Shown: piece by piece, positions 1 to 6,160 of the stretch
Layout of the letters: every line of letters starts with the position of its first letter
How positions within the stretch are numbered: the first letter of the stretch is position 1
From: Victivallales bacterium
GTDB taxonomy: Bacteria; Verrucomicrobiota; Lentisphaeria; Oligosphaerales; Oligosphaeraceae
Reading direction: 5' to 3'
Assembly (NCBI GenBank): GCA_017963875.1
Contig: JAGCTA010000006.1
Location: forward strand, 1-7,443
Length of the DNA stretch: 7,443 nucleotides
Position numbers and translations under genes: made by a program
The notes under the pieces: generated by a model
Seen by the model: only the letters and a program-made list of their open reading frames with translations
Databases searched by the model: none
Told to the model about the DNA's origin: nothing

Positions 1-15
1 GTTCTGGAATCAATA

Positions 16-504
16 TCATTTGTTCGGCGGCTCGGTTGGTTCGCTGTTTTGGGACGGCAGGTTCTGCACTTCATTGACAAACGCCTCGGCGTCTTTGAAA
101 TGCCGATAGACGGATGCAAAGCGGATATAGGCGACTTCATCGACTTTCTTCAGTTCATCCATGACGAACTCGCCGATTTTCTGGCTTGCGATTTCATTGT
201 TTGAGTTCATTTCCATGGAGATGCGGTTGGTGACGTGCGCTACCATGCGGTCGATTTGCTCTTCCGAGACATTTCGCTTCCAGCACGCCTGGCGGATGCC
301 GCTGAGGATTTTCTCTGGTTTGAAATCGACCTTCATCCCGTTTTTTTTGATTACGAAAAGTTCTGCGGGGATGATTGTCTCGTATGTGGTGTAGCGTTGG
401 CCGCATGCAGCGCATTGGCGGCGTCTCCGAATGGTGTCCCCTTCCTTGGATATACGTGTTTCTATGACCTTATCTTCTGTTGAAGAGCAATTTGGACAAC
501 GCAT
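16..504 (-). CDS. nrdR: Transcriptional repressor NrdR (ribonucleotide reductase regulator)
   Basis: A 162-residue protein matching NrdR along its whole length. NrdR is a cytoplasmic zinc-ribbon/ATP-cone repressor that senses ATP and dATP and binds NrdR boxes upstream of ribonucleotide reductase genes. Visible here: the N-terminal zinc ribbon with C3-x2-C6 and C31-x2-C34, the basic DNA-contact stretch RRRRQC (residues 26-31) followed by RYTTYE, and the ATP-cone from about residue 49 to 140. The C-terminal tail (about residues 148-162) is Pro/Ser/Glu-rich and makes the protein slightly longer than the roughly 150 residues usual for the family. The start codon at 504-502 is preceded by GAAAGG (complement of 515-520) about 10 nt upstream. 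It lies 36 nt downstream of the phosphodiesterase gene on the same strand, so the two are probably co-transcribed. No NrdR box or nrd gene was seen in the window, so its targets lie elsewhere. Confidence 0.97.
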   Translation of the reverse strand: MRCPNCSSTEDKVIETRISKEGDTIRRRRQCAACGQRYTTYETIIPAELFVIKKNGMKVDFKPEKILSGIRQACWKRNVSEEQIDRMVAHVTNRISMEMNSNNEIASQKIGEFVMDELKKVDEVAYIRFASVYRHFKDAEAFVNEVQNLPSQNSEPTEPPNK

Positions 505-540
505 TGAATGAAAACCTTTCGTTGGATAATGGCAGTTAAG

Positions 541-1326
541 TTATGGCAAATCCCTCAGTACGCGTTCGATGCTTGTGGCTTTGCCAGTCGCTTCATCGAT
601 GGTGATAACGGTGCCGCAGAGGCGGATGTCTTTTTCACAAACGGTGAATCGCGCGGGCATTCCAGTGGAGAACTTTTGCAGCACCGCCTGGATATCCCGC
701 CCTATAATGGAATCGCGTGCCCCAACCATGCCTGCGTCGCACTGGAATGCGGTTCCATTCGGGAAAAGTTGCTGGTCTGCGGTAGGGACATGCGTATGCG
801 TGCCGATGACGGCAGAAACTCTTCCGTCCAGATATCGTCCCAGGGCGATTTTTTCACTGGTGGCCTCCGCATGGAAATCGACGATGACAATCGGTGTTTC
901 CCTGCGGAGTTCTGGTATGGCGACGTCGGCGGCCTCAAATGGACAGTTGGATTGCGCGGCAACAAATGTCCTGCCGATAAGGTTGAGAACCCCCACTTTC
1001 AGACCGTCTGCGGTTTCAAAGACACCAAAACCCCGCCCTGGCTGGCGTGATGAGAAATTGGCAGGCCGCAGGACGTTGCCGAATTGAGTGATCTCGTTTG
1101 GAAATTCCTTTTGGTCCCACACATGGTCCCCTGCGGTGAAGACATCAACGCCGCAGTCAGTCAATTCATTGAGGCACTGTTTTGTAAAACCGCCTCCGCC
1201 AGCCATGTTTTCGCCATTGGCGATGCAGAACTGGCAGTTGTATTCACGCAACAGGCCACGGACAAGGGACTTGACCGCCATGCGGCCGCCCTTGCCAACG
1301 ATATCTCCGATGAAAAGAATTCGCAT
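541..1326 (-). CDS. ymdB: YmdB-family metallophosphoesterase (TIGR00282-type, 2',3'-cyclic nucleotide phosphodiesterase-like)
   Basis: A 261-residue cytoplasmic protein of the YmdB/DR1281 family, di-metal phosphoesterases shown in Bacillus to hydrolyse 2',3'-cAMP and linked to RNA turnover and development. All family blocks are visible in order: FIGDIVGKGG with metal ligand D8, the NGEN block with E39-N40, GDHVWDQKE with D67-H68, DFHAE with D150 and H152, GTHTHV with H177 and H179, and CDAGMVG at 197-203. Length is normal for the family, so the gene looks intact. One variation stands out: the usual GNH triad (Asn ligand) reads GDH here (D67). I believe this also occurs in related PVC-group homologues, but could not check. 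The start at 1326-1324 has GAGG (complement of 1333-1336) about 6 nt upstream, and MRILFIGD is the expected N-terminus. It is the first gene of a probable ymdB-nrdR operon reading leftwards. Confidence 0.95.
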   Translation of the reverse strand: MRILFIGDIVGKGGRMAVKSLVRGLLREYNCQFCIANGENMAGGGGFTKQCLNELTDCGVDVFTAGDHVWDQKEFPNEITQFGNVLRPANFSSRQPGRGFGVFETADGLKVGVLNLIGRTFVAAQSNCPFEAADVAIPELRRETPIVIVDFHAEATSEKIALGRYLDGRVSAVIGTHTHVPTADQQLFPNGTAFQCDAGMVGARDSIIGRDIQAVLQKFSTGMPARFTVCEKDIRLCGTVITIDEATGKATSIERVLRDLP

Positions 1327-1553
1327 AATAAGCCTCGTCTTTGGACATGTTTTTTGTTTAATAATATAACTCGAAATATCATATTTTAAAATTAGGTGAA
1401 AAAAGATTCGCTCGGCTGAATTCTGTTTGAAAAAAAAGAAGTTTGGTTTAAAGTAACTAAAGTATTATTTTTACAGATAATTGGTAAAGTTCTGATGAAT
1501 CCAATGAGGTTTTCATCATTGATGCAAGCAGATCATAAGCATAAGAGGTGGTT
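1327..1553. other. Divergent intergenic region, AT-rich, presumed promoters in both directions
   Basis: These 227 bp separate the leftward ymdB-nrdR pair from the rightward large gene and contain no credible ORF. They are markedly more AT-rich than the flanking genes, with A-tracts around 1399-1404 and 1431-1438. For the leftward unit, a TATATT-like -10 (complement of about 1363-1368) with a TTTTAA-like -35 some 17 bp upstream is possible. For the rightward unit, TATTAT at 1463-1468 is a possible -10, but no good -35 is seen at 16-18 bp. A 7-bp inverted repeat lies at 1493-1518. Promoter positions are guesses from weak consensus matches; that promoters lie here follows from the gene orientation. 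Confidence 0.5.
1493..1518. promoter_or_regulatory. 7-bp inverted repeat in the leader of the large exported-protein gene
   Basis: TGATGAA (1493-1499) and TTCATCA (1512-1518) are perfect inverse complements separated by 12 nt. They lie 36 nt upstream of the ATG at 1554, between the possible -10 at 1463-1468 and the ribosome binding site. It could be an operator half-site pair or a weak leader stem-loop. A 7-bp dyad with a 12-nt loop in AT-rich DNA may also arise by chance, and no known operator is recognised. Confidence 0.25.
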
Positions 1554-1556
1554 ATG
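1544..1556 (+). promoter_or_regulatory. Ribosome binding site that fixes the start of the large exported protein at ATG 1554
   Basis: AGAGGTGG at 1544-1551 is a strong Shine-Dalgarno match placed a few bases ahead of ATG 1554-1556. A possible in-frame GTG start at 1548 lies inside this element and has no leader of its own, so ATG 1554 is preferred. It also gives the signal peptide the usual Met-Lys beginning. Confidence 0.8.
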
Positions 1557-4500
1557 AAATATTTTTCCTTTTTATTTGCTTTAGTTTTTGCAATGGGGTG
1601 CATTGTTTGTCGCGCTCAGACCGCAGGGGCGAATTATATGTGTATTGACATCACGACGGGAAAAGTCACCTATCATGATGAAATGCCGATTCTTGTGGGA
1701 GGAGATGCCAACGATATTGACGCCATCCAGGCCCGTGATGGAAAGATGTGGTTTAGCAAGGTGCCCGCAGGGGCTTTTCAGATGGGTGCCCCCGAGGGGG
1801 AAATCGGTACCTCAGGATATGAGATTCAGCACAAGGTCACAATCTCCGAGCCATTCTACGTGGGAGTTTTCGAAGTGACGCAAAGGCAGTGGCTTCGTGT
1901 GATGGGGAATAATCCTTCGACGTTGAAGTATGAAGAAAAAGATTATAATTCAAGATTTCATCCAGTCGAGAATGTGAGTTATGACATGATCAGAGGCACA
2001 GCGCCGTCGGGAGTCTGGCCTGAGTCTGGAAGCGATGTCGGGCAGAGTTCATTCATTGGCCGCCTGAGAGCCATCAGCCAGTTGGAACTGGATCTGCCGA
2101 CGGAGGCGCAGTGGGAATACGCGTGCCGAGCAGGGACCAAGACAGCATTGAACACGGGAAAGGACTTGTCTGATCTTGATTATTCGACAGGCACGTCGAA
2201 AAACATGTCCAACTCGGGCCGTTATGTAGGAAATTCGGAAAATAGCGGACATGCAGACGTCGGAAGCAACATCAAATACAAAAACAAATGGAATCTATTT
2301 GATATGCACGGAAATGTGGCGGAGTGGTGCCTAGACTGGATGACCTTCTCCATCGATGAAGAAACCGATCCTGTCGGAATGTCCACGGCTGAAGCCATCA
2401 AGGTGGGGAAGACTGAAGCAGACGGCCTTCCACGCCGAATTGTTCGTGGCGGTGCCTACGTAAGCAAGGCGCAGGATTGCCGTAGCGCGGCGCGGGCCTC
2501 AGTTCCCGCAGGGTTTGTCAGTTCTTCCATCGGTTTCCGTCTGGTATGCAAAGTCAAGGCCCCCAAAAGCAGAAAACTGACCAGTTTGACGATTGATGGC
2601 CCCGCTGTAGTCGATGCTTGTTCATTCGCTAATTACAACGGCAAGGCGACATTCAGTGACGGGACAGTGGAAGAAGTCGTCGGCAAATGGATTGTGACCT
2701 ATACTGGAAATGAATTTCCACAACTGATTGAATACGGCAATATCAACTACGCAGGGGCTTTGTATAATGGCGTTCGCCCCGCTGACAAGAAACTTGAGTT
2801 GAAACTGGAATATGGTTCAGGTGGAACAAAGAAGCAGGCAACCCGCAAAATCGACATGAAGGCGCAGCATGATCTGTCTCCAATGGCATACATGGTCATT
2901 GACCTGACAGCCACGGATCCTTCAAAGGCGGTGCGGTATAGTTCCGTTGGTCCTGATGTCATGAGCGATGTCCCGAGAACAACGGAACTCTGGCTCAGAA
3001 AAATACCCGCAGGGGAATATCTGATGGGTGCGCCAGATGAAGAACTGGGGCGTGAACATCAGAAGTCATATACGAATTCATCAGGGAAAACAGTTTCGGT
3101 CCAGACGTTTAAGGAAAAACAGCATCGCGTGACGATTACAAAGCCATTCTATATCGGTGTATATGAACTGACGCAGGGCCAGTGGGAGAAAATCATGGGA
3201 AGCACCCTCGCTTGCAGTTACAACGGTGCGTCGCGTCCCGTTGACAAAACGACTTATGCGCTGATTCGCGGAACGTCGAATGGCGCGAAGTGGCCAGACG
3301 GCGGGCATCTCGTGGATGCCAGTTCGTTTATGGGAAAACTCCGTGAAAAGACAGGCATTGCATTTGATTTGCCGACTGAAGCGCAATGGGAGTATGCCTG
3401 CCGTGCGGGGACGGAGACAAGTCTCAATAATGGAGAGAATATCCTGGCCATCTATAATAGCGTCAACATGGATTACCTGGCTAGATATTACTTTACGGAA
3501 CGTGATGAAAAGGGTGCATATTACAATTTCACTCGCAGCGGAAGTTATGCGCCCAATGCCTGGGGACTGTACGACATGCACGGAAATGTCCGTGAATGGT
3601 GTCTGGACTGGGGGAAGGATTACGATGGCAAAGACGCGACCGATCCCGTTGGCGCCTCATCTGGCAAGGTCCGCATCGTCCGTGGCGGAAATGCGACCAG
3701 CGAGGCTTGGGAATGCCGTTCTGCGAGCCGCATAGGTTGCGATCCAGCCAAACCAGTGATTGAAAATGAGGATTTGTATAATACCAGCAACAAAGACTAT
3801 GGGTTCGGGTTCCGCGTCGTCTGTCCGATCGAAGAGTCATTGTCAGTTGTTCCCCAGCAGCCAGACGCATATTCTGCCGATGCTCAGGAGAAATTGACAT
3901 TGACTGTAACATCTAATGTCACATGGCATGCGGTCGCTTCTGCGGACTGGATTACTCTGAATACGAGTGAAGGGATGACGGACGGTACAATTGAGTTCGC
4001 TCTGGCGGCCAATTCGAATACGGAGCGGAATGGAACCATTACCGTCGAAACGGATGGCGGCAGTTGCAAAGTCGAGATTCCAATTGTCCAGGGCATCAGT
4101 GCTGTCAAGGAACTTGAGATTTCTGGCAGCGAGGTCATTCAAGGAGGTCGTTTGGAAACATACACATGCTATGCTGTCTATGAAAGCAATGCCCGCGAAG
4201 AGGTGATGGCGACTTGGACATTTGACGGGCAGGATTGCAATGGCACTGTGGTCAACGACAATGATAAAGATGAGGATGTAACAGGCGTTCTGAAAGCAAC
4301 GTCCACGGTTGATGGAAAGACAATGGATGCTACAAAGACCGTGACTTTGAAGATGAGGAAGCCGCTGTCGGTCTCGCCTGAATCCATTGATGCCTTGAGT
4401 GCGGCCGTCAACAAGGGCGTGAGTGTGAATGTAATGACGGATGATTCCTGGACCGTATCTTGCGATGCCGAATGGATTACTATTGCTATTGCGTCTGGCA

Positions 4501-5303
4501 CGGGAAATGGCAAGGTGGTATTTGATGTTGATGCCAATCTTGGTGACAGGAGGGAAGCGGTTCTTGATATCGAATCATGCGAAGGGAGAATCTGCAAGGT
4601 CACAGTCGTCCAGGCGTCGCGTGTCTTGAGTGCAATTCGCATCATTGGTGATTCCATTCTTGCTGGCTATGGTGAGAAGTCAACGTATTACTGTCTGGCA
4701 GAATATGACAATGGCGAAAATGAAAAAGTGACGCCAATTTGGACACTGGATGGCCAGCCGTCAGATGGCACGGTATTCAATGACAATGAAGGGGAACAGA
4801 ATGTCGTGAAGACGTTGGCTGCCAGTTATGCTGAAAACAACGTGACGAAATCGGACGAACTCCAGATTACGCTGATTCATAGTTTTATGAGTGTTATTGA
4901 CTTCAAACGTGGATGGAACGTCATTGTTCTGACAATGAACCTGAAGTCATCGGATCGCAATGATTTGCTGAAATTGTCGCCCATGATGCTTGACATGGCT
5001 TCTGGCGCATATCATCTGGTTCAGGACGCGGCAGCACTTGTGCCTGGAACGACGTTGTGGATTTTCTCAGGAAAAGATGAGCGTATTTCATTCTTTGGAG
5101 ACAAGCCAGATGGAGCGTTCTCCAACGATTCAGTCGTGCCAGAAGAGCCTGGCAGTTGGATATTCCGTTGTTTTGCGGAACCGAAGGAAGTCCCGAAGGA
5201 TGCGGGGCTGACCATCTGGCTCTGGGCTGGGGATGGCAAGTGGGAACTTGTGAAAGATATGATCTTGCAGGCCTCAAAAGGGTATTTGATTTATAGAAAA
5301 TAA
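1554..5303 (+). CDS. Large exported protein with two SUMF1/FGE-like domains, BACON-like and Ig-like domains and a C-terminal GWN domain
   Basis: A 1249-residue protein. Residues 1-21 form a signal peptide (short Lys-containing start, hydrophobic core, likely cleavage after CRA before Q22), so it is exported. Domains in order: a 'YMCID' leader and first FGE-sulfatase/SUMF1 domain (about 30-333; LPTEAQWEYACRAGT, MHGNVAEWCLDW, RGGAYV, GFRLV); an Ig-like domain (about 337-430); a second 'YMVID' leader and FGE domain (about 440-758; the same LPTEAQWEYACRAGT, MHGNVREWCLDW, RGG and GFRVV motifs); BACON-like (763-847); Ig-like (848-936); BACON-like (938-1022); Ig-like (1023-1109); and a C-terminal domain (1110-1249) opening with GWNVIVLTMNL and ending KGYLIYRK. 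True FGE oxidises a sulfatase Cys using two Cys residues. Here the aligned pairs are S304/C309 and S716/C721, so neither domain has both. A binding, adhesion or scaffold role at the cell surface or outside is inferred; the specific function is unknown. The next gene starts 9 nt downstream. Confidence 0.9.
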   Translation: MKYFSFLFALVFAMGCIVCRAQTAGANYMCIDITTGKVTYHDEMPILVGGDANDIDAIQARDGKMWFSKVPAGAFQMGAPEGEIGTSGYEIQHKVTISEPFYVGVFEVTQRQWLRVMGNNPSTLKYEEKDYNSRFHPVENVSYDMIRGTAPSGVWPESGSDVGQSSFIGRLRAISQLELDLPTEAQWEYACRAGTKTALNTGKDLSDLDYSTGTSKNMSNSGRYVGNSENSGHADVGSNIKYKNKWNLFDMHGNVAEWCLDWMTFSIDEETDPVGMSTAEAIKVGKTEADGLPRRIVRGGAYVSKAQDCRSAARASVPAGFVSSSIGFRLVCKVKAPKSRKLTSLTIDGPAVVDACSFANYNGKATFSDGTVEEVVGKWIVTYTGNEFPQLIEYGNINYAGALYNGVRPADKKLELKLEYGSGGTKKQATRKIDMKAQHDLSPMAYMVIDLTATDPSKAVRYSSVGPDVMSDVPRTTELWLRKIPAGEYLMGAPDEELGREHQKSYTNSSGKTVSVQTFKEKQHRVTITKPFYIGVYELTQGQWEKIMGSTLACSYNGASRPVDKTTYALIRGTSNGAKWPDGGHLVDASSFMGKLREKTGIAFDLPTEAQWEYACRAGTETSLNNGENILAIYNSVNMDYLARYYFTERDEKGAYYNFTRSGSYAPNAWGLYDMHGNVREWCLDWGKDYDGKDATDPVGASSGKVRIVRGGNATSEAWECRSASRIGCDPAKPVIENEDLYNTSNKDYGFGFRVVCPIEESLSVVPQQPDAYSADAQEKLTLTVTSNVTWHAVASADWITLNTSEGMTDGTIEFALAANSNTERNGTITVETDGGSCKVEIPIVQGISAVKELEISGSEVIQGGRLETYTCYAVYESNAREEVMATWTFDGQDCNGTVVNDNDKDEDVTGVLKATSTVDGKTMDATKTVTLKMRKPLSVSPESIDALSAAVNKGVSVNVMTDDSWTVSCDAEWITIAIASGTGNGKVVFDVDANLGDRREAVLDIESCEGRICKVTVVQASRVLSAIRIIGDSILAGYGEKSTYYCLAEYDNGENEKVTPIWTLDGQPSDGTVFNDNEGEQNVVKTLAASYAENNVTKSDELQITLIHSFMSVIDFKRGWNVIVLTMNLKSSDRNDLLKLSPMMLDMASGAYHLVQDAAALVPGTTLWIFSGKDERISFFGDKPDGAFSNDSVVPEEPGSWIFRCFAEPKEVPKDAGLTIWLWAGDGKWELVKDMILQASKGYLIYRK
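1641..3833 (+). repeat. Intragenic duplication: two leader + FGE-like modules
   Basis: The first half of the large gene contains the same protein module twice: a 'YMxID' leader, a short linker, then 'KxPAGxxxMGAP(D/E)xE' and the complete FGE-like fold (about 1641-2552 and 2886-3833), with an Ig-like domain between the copies. Shared blocks include LPTEAQWEYACRAGT and the MHGNV...EWCLDW motif. At the DNA level the copies differ mostly at third codon positions even in these blocks, so the duplication is old and not a recent tandem repeat or assembly artefact. Confidence 0.85.
3840..4880 (+). repeat. Intragenic duplication: two BACON-like + Ig-like domain pairs
   Basis: Two consecutive units of about 170-175 residues, 3840-4361 and 4365-4880. 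Each BACON-like domain opens with LSV-x-P, has an S/D-x-x-W-x-V/A...A(D/E)WI core, an 'R-x-G/A-x-(I/L)-x-(I/V)-E' strand and ends CKV...VVQ. Each following Ig-like domain shares the pattern ATWTFDGQ / PIWTLDGQ, then GTVVNDND / GTVFNDNE. BACON domains are known as carbohydrate- or mucin-binding spacers in gut Bacteroidetes proteins; here they are identified by pattern only. Confidence 0.75.
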
Positions 5304-5315
5304 GGGTTGGGCATG
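5302..5315 (+). promoter_or_regulatory. Ribosome binding site overlapping the upstream stop codon
   Basis: AAGGG at 5302-5306 uses the last two bases of the TAA stop (5301-5303) of the large gene and sits 6 nt ahead of ATG 5313. This favours ATG 5313 over an in-frame TTG at 5307, which lies directly against the element. The arrangement suggests translation of the flavin reductase gene from the same mRNA. Confidence 0.65.
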
Positions 5316-6086
5316 AAAAATACGTCTTCTTCGCAAAAAAGAAAATCGCGCTCATGTTCTGCCAAGACCGCCAAGGAGGCGCACTTGGGGATTGGCGTCA
5401 CTGGGTCTCCGAAGGCTATTTTCCAGCGTCAGTCGAATCCACGGAAGGAGCAGAAGGAAGATGACAATCTGAAGGTCCTTAAAGGGAAGGATTTGGAACT
5501 GGCTCTGAAGGCACGATTTCCAAAGAAAATCTGGAAGCCAGGGGTGATGATGGTTCCCAATCCTGTTGTCATGCTCAGTTGCGGCGGCGGCAAGGAGAAA
5601 ATTCGCCCGAATGTCATAACGGTTGCCTGGGCGGGCATCGTTAATACGGAGCCGCCGATGCTGAGCGTGTCCATTCGACCAGAGCGGTTGTCGCATGAAA
5701 TTATCATGAGGACACGCGAGTTTGTGGTGAATATTCCAACGACAGATCTGGCGAAGGTCGTGGACTGGTGTGGCATGAAATCGGGCAGGGATGTTGATAA
5801 ATTCGCAGAAATGCGGTTGACATCGCTTCCAGCCGAGAATGTCTCCTGTCCGATTATTGCGGATTGCCCGATTAATATCGAGTGCAAAGTGACGAAGGTC
5901 ATCGCGCTTGGGACCCATGACATGTTCATTGCCAAGATTGTCGGAGTACAGATCGCCGATTCCCTGCTTGACAAAAAGGGCAAACTGCGCCTTGACGGGG
6001 CGGGTATTCTCAGTTATGCGCATGCGGAATACCGTGAACTCGGAAAGAAAGTTGGCGTCTTCGGCTTTTCTGTCAGAAAAAAGTGA
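5313..6086 (+). CDS. Flavin reductase-like / flavoredoxin-family FMN-binding protein
   Basis: A 257-residue protein whose residues about 75-255 match the flavin reductase-like (Flavin_Reduct) FMN-binding split-barrel fold. These cytoplasmic proteins bind FMN and pass electrons from NAD(P)H or to partner redox proteins. Family blocks visible: NPVVMLSC (83-90), NVITVAWAGIVNTEPPMLSVSIRP (100-123, in two strands), EFVVNIPT (136-143), a DWCGMKSGRDVDKF block (151-164), CPINIECKV (185-193), and the C-terminal AHAEYRELGKKVGVFGFSVRK region (236-256). The first 55 or so residues are an extra Lys/Ser/Arg-rich segment without a signal peptide core; the usual family length is nearer 190. No in-frame start with a good ribosome site was seen that would remove it, and the next ATG codons fall inside the first strand of the fold. 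It follows the exported-protein gene by 9 nt, implying co-transcription, but no functional link is evident. Substrate and partner are unknown. Confidence 0.9.
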   Translation: MKNTSSSQKRKSRSCSAKTAKEAHLGIGVTGSPKAIFQRQSNPRKEQKEDDNLKVLKGKDLELALKARFPKKIWKPGVMMVPNPVVMLSCGGGKEKIRPNVITVAWAGIVNTEPPMLSVSIRPERLSHEIIMRTREFVVNIPTTDLAKVVDWCGMKSGRDVDKFAEMRLTSLPAENVSCPIIADCPINIECKVTKVIALGTHDMFIAKIVGVQIADSLLDKKGKLRLDGAGILSYAHAEYRELGKKVGVFGFSVRKK

Positions 6087-6093
6087 ATCATTC

Positions 6094-6106
6094 ATACATA
6101 GTGTAT
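6094..6106. promoter_or_regulatory. Short perfect dyad upstream of the oxidoreductase gene
   Basis: ATACA (6094-6098) and TGTAT (6102-6106) form a perfect 5-bp dyad around TAG, 8 nt after the flavin reductase stop and 54 nt before the next ATG. Its position in a 74-nt gap with AT-rich sequence (6121-6136) would suit an operator near a promoter of the oxidoreductase gene. No convincing -35/-10 pair or rho-independent terminator is seen in this gap. The dyad is short enough to be chance. Confidence 0.2.
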
Positions 6107-6160
6107 AGACTTCGTGTTCTACGTTAATTATTTAAAGTCAATCAACTCAAGAGGAAGAAA

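Noticed and set aside
508..1050. 180-codon plus-strand open frame opposite ymdB
   Set aside because: ymdB has all catalytic blocks on the minus strand; the plus-strand translation is without recognisable features.
1548..1553. GTG start two codons before ATG for the large exported protein
   Set aside because: The GTG lies inside the Shine-Dalgarno sequence AGAGGTGG; the ATG at 1554 is correctly spaced and gives a normal Met-Lys signal peptide start.
1590..1601. Possible lipoprotein cysteine in the signal peptide (AMGC, C16)
   Set aside because: The positions before the Cys (A-M-G) fit the lipobox poorly, and a signal peptidase I site after CRA before Q22 is a better fit. It is not fully excluded.
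1746..2552. Annotation as an active formylglycine-generating (sulfatase-activating) enzyme
   Set aside because: The first of the two required cysteines is Ser in both domains, and no sulfatase gene is present in the window.
5352..6095. 247-codon open frame on the minus strand opposite the flavin reductase gene
   Set aside because: It is a shadow of a full flavin reductase domain, shows no family motifs, and has no sensible neighbours on that strand.
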